In this document: piece after piece, positions 1 through 11,345 of the stretch
Layout of the letters: each line of letters begins with the position of its first letter
Position numbering within the stretch: the first letter of the stretch is position 1
Notes under the pieces: model-generated
What the model was told of the DNA's origin: nothing
The model's input: only the letters and a program-made list of their open reading frames with translations
Database searches by the model: none
Source of the DNA: Phragmites australis
Lineage: Eukaryota; Streptophyta; Magnoliopsida; Poales; Poaceae
Assembly: GCF_958298935.1 (NCBI RefSeq)
Contig: NC_084925.1
Location: 17,853,001-17,917,000, forward strand
DNA: 64,000 nt
Direction: 5' to 3'
Translations under genes and position numbers: made by a program

Positions 1-880
1 GCGTTGGTCAATCCGAAGGACATAACCATATACTGATATAATCCATAACGGATAATGAAGGCAGTTTTAGGAATGTCAGAAACTCGAATCTTCAACTGAT
101 GATATCCTGAGCGAAGATCGATCTTGGAGAACACACATGCACCTCTAAGCTGATCAAATAAGTCATCTATTCTAGGAAGAGGGTACTTATTCTTTATGGT
201 CACCTGGTTCAAAGCGCGATAATCTATACACATCCTTTGGGTGTCATCCTTCTTGGGTACGAAAATCACTGGTGCACCCCATGGTGACGAACTAGGTCGG
301 ATATAACCCTTGTCTAACAACTCTTGCAATTGTTCCTTAAGTTCCGCTAGCTGATTAGCAGCCATTCTATACGGCCTCTTAGATATAGGAGCTGTACTAG
401 GTACTAGTTCTATAACAAACTCGATGTCATGATCAGGTGGCATACCTGGTAATTCTTCTAGAAAAACATCCGGGTAATTATGAACAACTAGAATGCTCTC
501 CATTGGTGTTCCATCAGCTTGATTAACTGTTCCCCTGGCCATTGGTGAAACTTTTGCAACGTATTCCACTTCTTTTCCTCCTATCACAAACAGACGAACG
601 GCTCTTCTTGCACAATCAATAATTCTATTGAACTTGGTTAACCAATTCATCCCTAGTATGATGTCTATTCCTTCGAATTCCAAAACGATAAGGTTTACCG
701 GGAAGTCTACCCCCCTTATCTTAATATAGGTAAATTGTGGCTTGCCACATACTTGGTTGATATAAAAGAATGCGATGCTCCAGAATCAAATAATACAGTA
801 GTGGGGTTGGAGTTGATAAGAAACATACCGATCACAACATCCGAGGCATCTTGAGCTTCGTCAACTGCCACATAATTCAT
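1..880 (-). pseudogene. Gypsy pol: aspartic protease and N-terminal reverse transcriptase (element 1)
   Basis: Translation of the minus strand gives the retropepsin active-site motif [10 protein letters not shown] at about 757-787. The second protease block ([11 protein letters not shown]), the linker ending [12 protein letters not shown], and the first RT blocks ([29 protein letters not shown]) follow down to position 1. From about 715 to 1 the frame is open by eye. A frameshift near 700-730 separates the protease active site from the rest. The catalytic YxDD block, RNase H and integrase lie beyond the left edge. The enzyme would process the polyprotein and copy element RNA in virus-like particles; with the shift and the broken gag it is called a pseudogene. 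Confidence 0.8.
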
Positions 881-2017
881 ACGGCCTCTAGCCACATTCT
901 GCTTTGTTTGATTCTGGGGCTAATTCCCATTGCAGTTCTGCTGGTTTGCGCCTTGGGTGGGTAAATGATTCGGACGCTTAAGAGGGCATTGATACACAAA
1001 ATGTCCCTCTACTCCACAATTGAAACAGGGTTTTCCTTTGGTGGAGGCTTGAGGGTTGTTGCCAGTGTTGTTGTTCCTTTGAGGGATCTGACTTGAATTG
1101 CGGGGAGGTTGAAAATTGGAGCACTGGTTCTATCCTGCATTCCTGGATGAGTTCTGATTTGTAGACTGGGCCCTGGGTTGATTGTACTGCTGACCGGAAC
1201 GATTCATAGGTCCAGACTGAGAGGTGTCATAACGGGGCCTAGCATTACTGCCTGACTGACCTGGGCGGTCCATCTTGCGCTTGCGCTCAATATTGTTTCT
1301 CTTGTGCTCCAGGATAAGAGCACGATCTATAAGGGCCTGAAAGTTCTTGAAATCACGAGAAGCCTGAGAATACTGCAGTCCATCATTTAGCCCTTCCAAG
1401 AAATAGTCTTGCTTTTGCTCATTGGTATCTACATCCTCTGGTGCATACCAGGACAACTGGATGAACCTAGTGACGTACTCGCTCACAGTCATTCCTCCTT
1501 GCTTGAGTGATAGGAATTCCTTTCTCTTAATCTTGATAGCTCCTTGGGGTACATGATGAGCTCAGAATACGTTCTTGAACTCCTGCCAGTTGATGCTGTC
1601 ACGTTCTTCATGAGCAGCGACATAGGCATCCCATCAGTATGCCGCAGGTCCCATCAGCTGGTGTGACGCGAACAAAACCTTTTCCCTGGTGTTGCACTGA
1701 GTGACTGAGAGTTTCTTTTCGATAACCTTGAGCCAATCATCAGCGTCCATAGGTTCAATAGCATGAGAGAAGGTAGGCGGTTTAGTCCTTTGAAATTCTC
1801 TGAGCTTGTCATGACGGGATTGCTGTGGTGGTGCAGGGGCAGCGATGAGGGGATTCTACTGCATTTTGGTCATGGTCTGAGCCACTCCTTGTAGAATCTG
1901 AGTTTGCACTGCCAAAAGCTGCTCGAGAGATGGCTATGGTGATGGGGAGGGATTATCATTGTCTTGCCCATCAGAAGTATTGCCATTAGCGTTGGCGCGG
2001 TTCCTTAGGTTCACCAT
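881..2017 (-). pseudogene. Gypsy gag with CCHC zinc knuckle (element 1)
   Basis: A minus-strand ATG at 2017-2015 opens a gag reading frame that begins MVNLRN. It continues into the capsid region (PMDADDWLKVIEKKL, then KQGGMTVSEYVTRF) and ends with a nucleocapsid knuckle CFNCGVEGHFVYQC at about 985-1026. This is the usual chromovirus gag layout: capsid assembly domain, basic linker, RNA-binding knuckle. Several in-frame stops are visible, for example in the N-terminal proline-rich stretch and in the middle of the capsid region. The longest surviving open piece is 1130-1492. The protein would package element RNA in the cytoplasm. Confidence 0.75.
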
Positions 2018-2315
2018 CTTAGATAGGGGCAGGTAGATGAGGAAACGAGGAATTTATGAAGAATAATAGAAGGAAAACAGAGGTAGACTCCCAAACTAAC
2101 TAATATATTATATTATAAGGATGCATTCATGAAGAGAATCTTCACAAAACATCACTCACTCAAACAAAGATCCAAATCATTACATAACACACCACCAGAT
2201 CAACCTACTCACTAACACACGATTCTAACGACTCATAACAACTATAGGACAGCCTCTTAAACAAACTCCTAACTCTGCCGAAACCTCAGGGTGCTGGAGC
2301 TGGAAGACGACAAGC

Positions 2316-3008
2316 CTAAAGATGGTGCGGGGAACGAGGAGTCTCTTCCTCAGATCCAGAGTCAGATGAAGAAGATTCCCACCAGTCCGGGTGGTGACGC
2401 TTCTTGTTGCGTAGCTCACTCTGCGCCTGAGCTAATTTGCCTCTAACGTACTGCAGCTCCTCAGTGGTTCGATCCAACTCCTAACTCAGCTCCAAGGCCA
2501 GGGTGGTTTGCTCTCCAAGCCTGGTGGTACCTTCCGCAATGATGGGTGTAGCGGTGATGTCGGTAAAGCCACTGATGCGCTGAGGGTAATGGCTGTATTG
2601 CGTGAAGATCAAGTCATCGCTGTGGCGGTGGCAGAGTACCAGTAGGGCTTGGCGTGCGACATCACAAATTCCAGCCTCAAAGGTAGCTCTTGGTGAGATG
2701 GCGTAATGGATGCTCATCACCTCGTAGGCTCCACGCTCCGGTAGCAAACCGAAGATCACCACTTCGACTTTCCACTCAGGAGGGGCATCAGCGTACTCAG
2801 TCTTCACTCTTGCATATTCTGGTGCCTTCTCGGATCCCAAATTATTAAGTATCTCCCAAAGCTTGGCGGGGATCCATCCAACACGGCTCCATCGCTGAAC
2901 TCGGGGTGGCTGCTGTCTTGCAAAGGCCATGGCACGAGTCGGGGTCAAAGGTCGAACAGGAAGGCGATCGTTAGTACTCTTACGCGCAGTCTTACAGGTC
3001 CGGGCCAT
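2316..3008 (-). pseudogene. Extra ORF between 5' LTR and gag, N-terminus like the histone H3 tail
   Basis: An ATG at 3008-3006 starts a frame of 230 codons to a TAG at 2318-2316, with one internal TAG at 2483-2481 (codon 176). The first twelve residues are MARTCKTARKST. Aligned without gaps to the known histone H3 tail this matches A1, R2, T3, T6, A7, R8, K9, S10 and T11, plus P16 and L20, while K4 is cysteine. No histone fold follows. Instead there is a globular-looking region of about 150 residues (GWIPAKLWEIL, VEVVIFGLLPERG), then, beyond the stop, a charged probably coiled segment and a Ser/Asp/Glu-rich tail. The ORF starts about 165 bp downstream of the PBS and ends about 300 bp before gag, so it would lie in the genomic RNA leader. 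Function is unknown. A chromatin-directed role is an inference from the tail only. Confidence 0.7.
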
Positions 3009-3174
3009 CTACAACATTTTAAAAATAAGGAGAGTTAGCAGCATGGTTTTAAATAGGATTAGCAAGGAAAGTACAAAAAAAGATGGAGCAGAGTTTTCAA
3101 AATTAGTTTTCTTTGTGAAAATAGTCCTTAGAAACTCGTCCATTCTAGCTAGGCTTGCAACCAACGGTCAACAC

Positions 3175-3187
3175 GGCTCTCATACCA
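3175..3187 (-). other. Primer-binding site, initiator tRNA-Met type (element 1)
   Basis: The minus strand reads TGGTATGAGAGCC, four bases after the LTR end at 3192. This differs at one position from TGGTATCAGAGCC, the usual initiator-Met PBS of plant chromoviruses. It fixes the 5'-to-3' direction of the element as minus and marks 3192 as the inner end of the 5' LTR. Confidence 0.8.
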
Positions 3188-3191
3188 CCTA

Positions 3192-6100
3192 TGTCACACC
3201 CGGTTTTAGAAAGGGACAAAACCAAATGTAAACCACATGTATGCCAGGATCAAGTTTCATACAAGCAGCGACTTCATCAGTGTATCACACGCAGTGTCAT
3301 TATTACAACGTTTAACTAGAATAAATAAAGAGACCACAAAGTCTTAAACAAAGCACACAACTAAACTCTGCGAAACTCCAACATCCACAGACAATTGACT
3401 GGGGGAAACGCCAGCCTTGCAGTCTTCATCAACGAAGAAGTCTGGATCTCCTTCAATGTCTAAGCAGCGCTTGGAGGACATTTGGGGTAAAAATAACAAG
3501 TGTGAGTACAACTTGTACTCTGCAAGTGTGGGAAGATAAAATGCCATGCAAGCTTAAACAAGGAACAAGTTGTAACAGTTAAAGTTTGCATAAAAGCCAA
3601 CTATACTAACGAAGTATTATGAAAGCATCCTGCTTGTCTAGGTAAATCAACAGCAGACCTCCAACTCCTAGAAACACCTCCACATGTTTCCCAACCACTT
3701 GAATCCCACATCAGGCTCCTAAAAGACCAAACCAACCCAAACCCATTCGGCTAATCATGTGAGGATCCAAGTCTCTCATAATCGAGAGCACAGCTGTTAT
3801 AACAGTTTTTACACTCTACAGAGGTTGTCCAGCTTTCCCCACAAGTCGTGATTTTCCTTGTTGCTGTGTCCATGAAACACTTAACACACGCCAGTGGTGT
3901 GTTGCCCAGAAAGTCATAACAAAGCCGTTACAAAGTTTCATCCAGCATGTGCATGCCCGCTAGGTTTCACCACCATCAAAGTGGCATTCACACCACCCAG
4001 AAGCCCCCTTTTGCGCCTTGTAGTTCCGAAAAGTTTTCACCCTTCCCTTCCACTATACATCTCATACCACTATCCAAATGGTTCTGACCTTTGCCATCCC
4101 CACACAACCACTCTTCTGTTTGGCACGCACAAAACTGGAATCCACTAATTAATAGGTTAGGCCTGTCCCATACCAGGTCTCATGGTTGGTACGATATATC
4201 TTGGGTTGTCGCTCCACGAACCAATCCTTACTTAGGTCATTTGAGCAAACACTAACCCAACATCATAACTTCATCATCATCGACCCAAATTTGCTCAAGG
4301 CCTAAGGTTTCATGTTGCTAATGCCATCATTAATATTCCCAACTCATAGTTGCATTAATTTGTTAATCATGTTTAACCCTTAACCCTTCCATCCCCTTGT
4401 GCAAAGCTAAGCATGACTACCCATCATATCCTCTACCAACAACATGCTGACTAGGAACTATATGGAACAGGATACTATAAGTACATAGGATTCAGGATTA
4501 ACAGCATACATGTTTGAAATAAAAGAACACATTTTAAACAAAACCGGGATCAAAATGTTCAAGGACACTTGCCTCTCCCAACTCGCTGCTCAGACTCTTC
4601 AAAAACTTGGTCCTGAAGATTCTCGAACTGCTCTTCTTCTGCTCTCGAAACACACCAAAAAAATATATAACAAAACTAACTAAGAACAGTACACCAAACA
4701 ATATCTAATATCTATGAAAAAGGTACTACAAGATAGTACACGTCGCTACGAACACGTGAGCGCAAAAACCATCTAAATCGGAGCTAAAACGAAAAAGTTG
4801 TGCTATAAACAAGTTTAGGGTTAAATCTGAAAATAAAAAGGGCTTAGTTTAAATGAAAACAGAGAGGTTAGGGCCTTTTTGCAAAAATTGAGGGACCTAT
4901 TTGTAATTATGAAAAAGTTTAGGGGCTAAACTACATAACTACAGGGGCTTTTATTTAAATACAGGAAGGTCCAGGGGCTTCTTTGCAAAATTTCCATTAT
5001 TCCCAAATTAAAATAAATAGAAATTATGATTGGATAAGGTGTGCTGATGTGGCACTGCCACGTGGGCTAAATCGATGAGGTGGCTGGTTTATGCAAGCGA
5101 TGACGTGGCCTAACTTGCTGACTAGGATTAAGTGTCCACGTGGCTGCATGCGATTAGACGCCGAAAGGGTATGCAAAGCTTTTAATCGTGGCCATCCAAA
5201 ATAGATCTAACGGTTGATAGCGAGGGAGGGGCTTATTTGACCGGCTCCAGAGAAGAAAGCGGCGGCGGACAGCTCGGCGCGGCGGTGGACAGCTCGGCGC
5301 GGTGGCGTTGTCGCTGGAGAGATGGCGAACCTCGTTGCTGGGCACCGGGGTCAATGTTGAGCGGCGACGGAGGGAGAAGGGGACAAGGGGAATCCATTTT
5401 AGCACTTACCTCGTGCGGTCGGGCTCCGAAAGGCAGTCGGCGGTAGGGTAGATGGTGGCGGTCTTTCGTGAGCTACGGGGAGGGAGCTCCGGTGGCCAAA
5501 ACTCGATGGCGACGACATCGGCTCGTGCGACTGGCAACGACGAAGCTAATGAACGGCTCGGCTACGTCAAGCGGCGACGATACGGCCGATGGCGGAGCTC
5601 GGGTCAGCTAGCAATGGTGGCAGGCGGTGGTGGACGAGAATAGATGGGAAAGAGGGGGAGGGCTCGGTTGTTTATATAGGCGGGGCACGCGATTGATAGA
5701 ACTGAGGTGGTTAGGATTCAGACTCGGGGAGAGAGGCGCACAACGCACGGTGATCGAACTCGAGTCCAGCTCGGTAGCGTCCAGAGGAGCTATGGGAGGA
5801 AGGAGACCGGGGGGCGCTAGCGTGCAGGCGGAGGCGGAAACCGGACAGGTGCCAACAGCGGAAGGGCTGCCCTACTGGGCCGCGGCCTCCGGCCAGCCCA
5901 GGCGGGAAGGCAGGAGATGGCTGGCGCTTGGCCCGGAAAGGAGGGAGGCAAACCGGCTCAGCCCAAAAGGAGGATTTGGTTGGGCTACCATGGAAAAAGA
6001 AAAGGGAGAGAAAGAGAAAAGGAAAAAAAGGAAGCCCAAGGAAGAAAAAGGGCTTTTCTTTTTAGGAAAAATTTTGCAACATTTTCCAAAAACTTAAATG

Positions 6101-6323
6101 GCACGCCTCGGGGTTTTCAAAACTTATTTTTCGCACAATGAAAACCCTAATACAGCTATTTCGGCATGAATGCAATCAAACTATAATATAGCCTAGGTTA
6201 ATTTTCTAGCTTTTAGAAAATAGTTTCTTTCTCCTAAGATTTTTAGGCAAAGAATAACACCCTATTCTCAAGGAAAAGAATATTTATTACTATTTCCAAA
6301 AGTTGAAAAACTAGGGTGTTACA
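3192..6323 (-). repeat. 5' LTR of element 1 (3.1 kb)
   Basis: On the plus strand it starts TGTCACACCC and ends GGGTGTTACA, a near-perfect 10-bp terminal inverted repeat. Inside are an AT-rich part (about 3200-5050) and a GC-rich part (about 5240-5960) in which short ORFs open on both strands; I treat these as LTR sequence, not genes. A sequence beginning TGTCACACCCAATTTT at 19249 belongs to the same LTR family. The other LTR of this element is outside the window. Confidence 0.75.
5671..5680 (-). promoter_or_regulatory. Candidate LTR TATA box (element 1)
   Basis: The minus strand reads CCTATATAAA, followed downstream on the minus strand by the GC-rich part of the LTR. Position and orientation fit a Pol II promoter that would start the element transcript near 5640. 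This is motif evidence only. Confidence 0.45.
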
Positions 6324-6324
6324 T

Positions 6325-6793
6325 TATGGATGTCAATATGGTTTTCGTTTCACCTTCGGAGTTTTGAGCTATTAATGCAGAGGTTGCTCAACTAAATCTT
6401 GGTCCAAAGGAAGTCACATTTGAGAAGCCTAAAGAATTGAGCCAGCATTTGAGATAATTGTATGTCAAGGGACATATTGATGGAAGGCCGATTTCTAGAA
6501 TGATAGAAGATGGTGGAGCTACTGTGAATTTAATGCCATATTCAGTTTTTAAGAAGCTAGGAATAGAAGATAATGAGCTTGTGAAGACAAATTTGGTTCT
6601 TAATGGCTTCACCGGTGATCCTACGGAGGCCAAGGGTGTGATTTCCATGGAACTCATTGGAGCAAGACGATGCCTATGGCTTTCTTTGTCGCCGATGTGT
6701 AAGGTAACTACAATGTATTACTATGCTGTGTTTGGATTCATGCAAATCGCTGTGTACCTTCTAGTTTGCACCAATTCTTTATTCAATGGGTAG
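6325..6793 (+). pseudogene. Gypsy aspartic protease fragment (element 2)
   Basis: The frame starting at 6325 reads through two stops into VKGHIDGRPISRMIEDGG followed by ATVNLMPYSVFKKLG, the retropepsin-like domain of Tat-type gag-pol. The usual active-site aspartate in (I/L)DxG is still present as ED-G-G with an extra change, so activity is doubtful. The coding signal starts exactly at the edge of element 1, so the N-terminal part was cut away by that insertion. After about 6700 the frame degenerates. Confidence 0.65.
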
Positions 6794-7379
6794 ATGATGA
6801 AGTAGAGGTTGTACATGAGAATACATTAGCTTTTGTTTCTTTAGCCGATGCTTCGGTGGAATGGTAACACGGGAATGTTCAATGTTTATCTAGTCAAGAC
6901 CTTTCGGGTAATGATTTTCTTAGTGTTACTAGGGATGGTTTTGTATCCGTGTTTGTTCAGCCAATTTCTTCATCTCGGCTTAGCAATGTAATATTATAAA
7001 TGGATAAACGAAGTAATTTAGAGTGGTTGCAACATCGTGTGGAACAATATCGGTCCAAAAAGAACGATATTTGTGAAACTATTGATGATTTTGATGAGGT
7101 AGAAAAACTAGGATAAGGTTTTTCATGAGCCGAGCCATTAAAAGAGGTAGATATAGGAGATGATACTATTCATAGGCCAACATTTGTGAACAAAAAACAT
7201 GCATGATGTCCAAAAAGTCGAAATGGTTGCATTGTTTAAGGAATATATAGATTGTTTCACTTAGGAATATCAAGAGATGCCAGGACTTAGCCATGAGCTT
7301 GTAGAGCATCAGCTTCCTATAAAATCAGGTTTTAGACCTCACAAACAACCAGCTAGAAAGTTTAATCCTAACATGTATG
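6794..7379 (+). pseudogene. Decayed protease-RT linker (element 2)
   Basis: This stretch has short plus-strand coding-like pieces, including a segment ending in PGLSHELVEHQLPI-like sequence near 7270-7325, which normally precedes RT in Tat elements. Stops are frequent and no long frame survives. Confidence 0.45.
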
Positions 7380-8320
7380 GGTGAATCAAAGAAGAAATAA
7401 GCTGGTTGCACGCTGCAGGATTTAGTCGTCCTTGTAGGTATGCTGAATGGATATCCAACATAGTCTCAGTTGAGAAGAAAAACACCGGTAAGTTGAGAAT
7501 ATGCGTTGATTTTAGAGATTTAAATAAAGCTACTTCTAAAGATGAATATCCTATGTCTATCGCCGATATGTTGATTAATGATGCTTTGAGTTATAGAATC
7601 ATTAGTGTTTGGGATGGAAACTTTGGTTATAATTAAATCTTTATGGCCGAAGAAGACATGTTTAAAACGGCATTTTGTTGTCTGGGTTTTGTCGGTTTAT
7701 TTGAGTGGGTTGTCATGACATTTGGTTTAAAGAATTCTGGTGCTACTTATCTAAGAGCTATGAATTTGATCCTTCATGACTTGTTTAATGTCATTTTAGA
7801 AATTTATATTGATGATATTATTGTCAAATCGGATGCTATGGATAGTCATTTAGCCAATTTGCATTTAGGTTTTGAGAGAATGTGTCGGTATGATTTAAAG
7901 ATGTCATTTAAGTGTGCTTTTGGTGTATCGGCGAGCAAGTTTTTGGGTTTCATTATACATCAGATAGCAGCTATAGACAAATTAGGGGTGCCACAATCAA
8001 AGAGAGATGTTCAAAAATTGCTAGGAAAAGTCATTTACTTGAGGTTGTTCATATCTAACTTATCCGGCAAAGTTAGTACTTTTACTCCTATACTTTGGTT
8101 AAATAAAGAAACTAATTTTACTTGGAGGGCAGAACGGCAAAATGCCTTTGATGAGATAAAAAAATATTTGTCATCACCCCTTGTGTTGAGGGCGCCCAAA
8201 GCCGGGATTCCATTTCGGCTATATGTTGCTGCACAAGAGATGGTAATATGTGTTGTTCTTAGACAAGAAAGTGAAGGGAAAGAATGTGTGATCACTTATA
8301 TAAGCCGACGTCTCTAAGAT
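7380..8320 (+). pseudogene. Gypsy reverse transcriptase fragment (element 2)
   Basis: Two adjacent open pieces, 7406-7636 and 7643-8317, encode most of an RT: SNIVSVEKKNTGKLRICVDF, then MAEEDMFKTAF, FEWVVMTFGLKN, the catalytic YIDD at 7805-7816, and the C-terminal RQNAFDEIKKYL connection domain. A stop at 7634-7636 splits the domain just before the MAEED block. The catalytic YIDD is preserved, but the RNase H and integrase parts are broken, so no product is expected. Confidence 0.75.
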
Positions 8321-9126
8321 GCAGAAACAAGGTATATGTTTATTGAAAACTTTTGTTTATCATTGTATTATGCATGTACCAAGTTGAGATATTATTTGCT
8401 TTTGAGTACTTGTGTGGTTGCATGCCAAACCATTGTTATTAAATACATGTTGCAAAAGCCAATTTTGAGTGGTAGAATCGGAAAGTGGGCATATGCTTTA
8501 ATTGAATATGATTTGGCTTATGAACTGTTAAGATCTATGAAAGGCCAAATTATTGCTGATTTTATTGTTGATTATCGTATTGATAATGATACATCAGTTA
8601 GTGTTATTAGTTTGTGTCCATAGAAACTATATTTTGATGGCTCGGCTTGTAGAGAAGGTTAAGGTGTTGGTATTGTTTTAGTTTCACCTAGATGTGCTAT
8701 TTTTGAAACATTGGTTCATTTAGAATACTTTTGTGCCAACAATCAAGCCGAGTATAAAGCTCTTTTGTTAGGTTTGCAATTTTAGAGTCTATGGATGTGA
8801 AATATATAAAGACATTTGGTGATTCATTATTAGTGGTATAGCAGGTTTCTAAAGTTTTTCAATGCTTTGATGGGTCACTAAATACCAATTTAGATAAATA
8901 TTTAGATATCATAAGAAATTTGGATTATTTCACCATCACTCACATATCTATTGAAGAGAATATGAGGGTAAATGATTTAGCGCAGCAAGTATCTTGTTAT
9001 ATAGTCAATAGAAGGATGTTCTTTGTATTAGATAAACTATTGTTGGCTTGTGCTAGTGTCCATTTGGCTGAACAGCAGGAGGAGAATTTGATTTTGCCCA
9101 AAAAAATCAGATTTGCCTACACCTAG
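8321..9126 (+). pseudogene. Gypsy RNase H and linker fragment (element 2)
   Basis: The piece 8336-8623 continues the RT connection region (YALIEYDLAYELLRSMKGQI). After a stop, RNase H motifs appear as KLYFDGSACREG at about 8627-8660 and NNQAEYKALLLGL at about 8740-8780, with stops and a shift in the second half. An RNase H-to-integrase linker (VNDLAQQVSCY) follows at about 8970. The order matches Tat pol. Confidence 0.65.
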
Positions 9127-10317
9127 TGATTGGAGAAAGCCGATGATTGAGTTATTAGATAATCCTAGTTCATCGGTAGATAGAAAGATAAGGCGACAAG
9201 CTTTAAAAGATGTGATGTTGGATTGTGAATTTTTATCATCAAACCATAGATTAGTTGCTTCTAAAATGTTTAGATTCGGAGCAAAGTAAAATTACTATAT
9301 GTGAAGTACAATAAGGTATTTATGGTACGCATCAGTCAGTTCACAAAATGATGTGATTATTAATGAGAGATGGGTTTTATTGGCCAACTATGTTTGATGA
9401 TTGCTCTAAATATTACAAAAGATGTGAAGCATGCCAAAATTTTAGTGATATATAATTAGCTCCTGCTTCTATGTTGAATCCTATCATCAAACCATGGCCG
9501 TTCCAAGGCTGGGCTTTGGATTTTATCAGCCAAATTCATCCTTTATCTTCCAAAGGTTACCGCTTTATTTTAGCTGCAATAGATTATTTTACAAAGTGGG
9601 CTAAGGCCGTTCCTTTGAAGAATACGATGCATAAAGAGGTAATCAAATCTATTTTTGGAACATATTATTTATAGATTCGACATTCCATAAACTTTAACTA
9701 CCGATCAAGGGTTTTCTTTTATTTCTCATCAAGTGCATGAGTTTGCCGAATCATTTAGAATTAAGCTTCTCAATTCCTCACCGTATTATGCTCAGGCCAG
9801 TGGATAGGCCGAGTCAAGCAATAAAACTTTAATTGAGCTCATAAAGAAGAAAATAGAAGAACATCAAAAAATATGGCATGAGGTTTTGAGTGAAGCATTG
9901 TGGGCTCATCACTTATCTAAACATAGTGCTGCTAAAGTTACTCCTAATGAGTTGGTGTATGGACAAGAAGCCATTTTGCCCATTGAGGTAAAATATATTA
10001 CCTCAATGATGAAAGGTTTAGAGCTTTGAGAGAAATTGAAAAGGATAAACTGAGGGTAGCTAGAGTCTACAATAAGAAAGTAAAGGAAAAATCGTTTCAA
10101 GTAGGAGATTTTGTTTGGAAGACGATTTTACCTGTTGGGTCTAAAGATAATAAGTTTGGAAAGTGATCTCCTAGTTGGGAAGGTCCTTTTTAAAGTTGCA
10201 GGAATTGTACCTGGAAATTCGTATGTATTGCAATATTTACAAGGAGACAAGATGCCTCGAGCTATCAATGGGAAATCCTTGAATAAATATTATCCAAGTG
10301 TGTGGAAAGACGCTTGA
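9127..10317 (+). pseudogene. Gypsy integrase fragment (element 2)
   Basis: The zinc-binding part survives as GFYWPTMFDDC...CEACQNF at about 9370-9440. The catalytic core follows at 9471-9674 (WALDFISQIHPL with the first Asp), then a second-Asp block TTDQGFSF and a YYAQASG...AESSNK block containing the glutamate, separated by stops. The frame at 10111-10317 encodes the C-terminal DNA-binding end. All three catalytic acidic positions can still be read, but the gene is split by at least four stops or shifts. Confidence 0.7.
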
Positions 10318-10524
10318 GAAGAGAGGTAAGCATACCTGGCCAATGTCATTTGCCATCGTCCTAAGATATATAGTTATACGTGGCCGATGTATTTATTATC
10401 ACCCTTAGAACATACACGTGGCCAATATATTGTTCATATCATCCTAAGTAGTAGCCAAAGATGAATAATGAATTATTTGATAATTGTACTGTGTAAATGT
10501 GTTTTTCGGTGTGCAAGCTTTTCC
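10318..10524 (+). other. 3' untranslated region of element 2
   Basis: It holds three degenerate direct repeats built around tacctggccaatgt / tacgtggccgatgta / acacgtggccaatata (about 10330, 10377 and 10420). No coding potential is seen. Confidence 0.4.
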
Positions 10525-10541
10525 AAAAAACAGGGGGCATA
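10525..10541 (+). other. Polypurine tract of element 2
   Basis: The sequence aaaaaacagggggc directly precedes the TGTTGATAGC start of the 3' LTR, as expected for the plus-strand primer of gypsy reverse transcription. Confidence 0.65.
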
Positions 10542-11345
10542 TGTTGATAGCAAAAAATGGCACAGTCAAACTTTTTGTCCACACTGGATAGTCCAGTGCT
10601 TAAGGCCGTGTCATCACCGGACTATCCGGTGAGTAGAAGGGGATTTTGTGTAGGAAACATGCTCTCTATACAAATTGGTCTAGCGAGTGCTCCGGTGCAA
10701 ATGCTAGACTATCAGGTACCTATAAGTTGATATTTGTCGAAAAACATGTTCTCTGAAAATATAGTCCAGCGAGGGTTCCTGTGCAAACGCCTTACTATCC
10801 AGTGCTTATAACTTGAGTTGCGTAGAGAGAATTGCTCTCTGCAAAAAAGTAGTCCGGTGTGTTATCCGAGGTAACGTCGAATCCGGTGAGTTCAATGGCA
10901 AAACTTGTAGAGAAAATTGCCTTGTGCAAGAATTAGTCTAGTGAGGCTTCCAGCGTCAACGCCGGATCATCCGGTGCATGTATTTCAAATTTTTGTAGTA
11001 GGATTTGCTCTCTGCAAATATTAGTCTAGTGATAGCCTCTGGTGAGTGTACGAGCACATGTCTTTTCTAAGTTGACTAAAGATCAATTCACGCAGCACTA
11101 CTTACACGAGTATATTGCATCATCTCTACGCTAACACCAACATATAAGCATATCTAAGCAGCAACTTAGTAACTCATGAACATTATCCTAATGTCATTAT
11201 ATTAAATCACTTTGCTCTGCCAATTTCATCATACAAACCAATTTTTTATAACATGATCTCAAAATGTCGTCATCATGCAAGTCGTCATCACACAAGTGCC
11301 TTGTGGCCAAAGATGATGGCATGCACGAGCTAGGCTATTTTGACA
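10542..11345 (+). repeat. 3' LTR of element 2 (804 bp)
   Basis: The LTR starts TGTTGATAGC and ends GCTATTTTGACA, giving an imperfect terminal inverted repeat. It begins right after the PPT. It contains perfect inverted repeats of the form CACTGGA-TAG-TCCAGTG (10582-10598) and CACCGGA-CTA-TCCGGTG (10615-10631), then several degenerate copies to about 11045. The 5-bp target copy would be ggggt at 11346-11350; its partner is not in the window. Confidence 0.65.

Larger units (their letters stand above)
1..6323 (-). mobile_element. Ty3/gypsy chromovirus-type LTR retrotransposon, 5' part (element 1)
   Basis: Read on the minus strand the order is 5' LTR (6323 to 3192), PBS, an extra ORF with an H3-like start, gag, protease and reverse transcriptase, and the element runs off the left edge of the window. 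The gag and RT motifs (DSGASHSF protease, LPGMPP linker, [11 protein letters not shown] in RT) fit the Tekay/Del-like chromovirus branch of Ty3/gypsy. Integrase, chromodomain and 3' LTR are not in the window. The right end joins directly to protease-coding sequence of a different plus-strand gypsy element at 6324, so element 1 appears to have inserted into element 2. Gag carries several stops, so this copy is not expected to be functional. Confidence 0.85.
6324..11345 (+). mobile_element. Tat/Ogre-type Ty3/gypsy element, 3' part, decayed (element 2)
   Basis: Plus-strand remnants occur in gypsy order: protease, RT, RNase H, integrase, PPT, 3' LTR. The RT block (DFRDLNKAT, EYPMSIADMLI, FEWVVMTFGLKN) and the integrase block (PFQGWALDFI) are of the Tat/Ogre type (Grande, RIRE2-like). 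Gag and the 5' LTR are missing because the left side is interrupted by element 1 at 6323. Many stops and shifts mark it as old. Confidence 0.8.

Noticed and set aside
2316..3008. A true histone H3 gene on the minus strand
   Set aside because: Only the first dozen or so residues resemble H3. No histone-fold helices follow, and the ORF sits between the PBS and gag of a retrotransposon.
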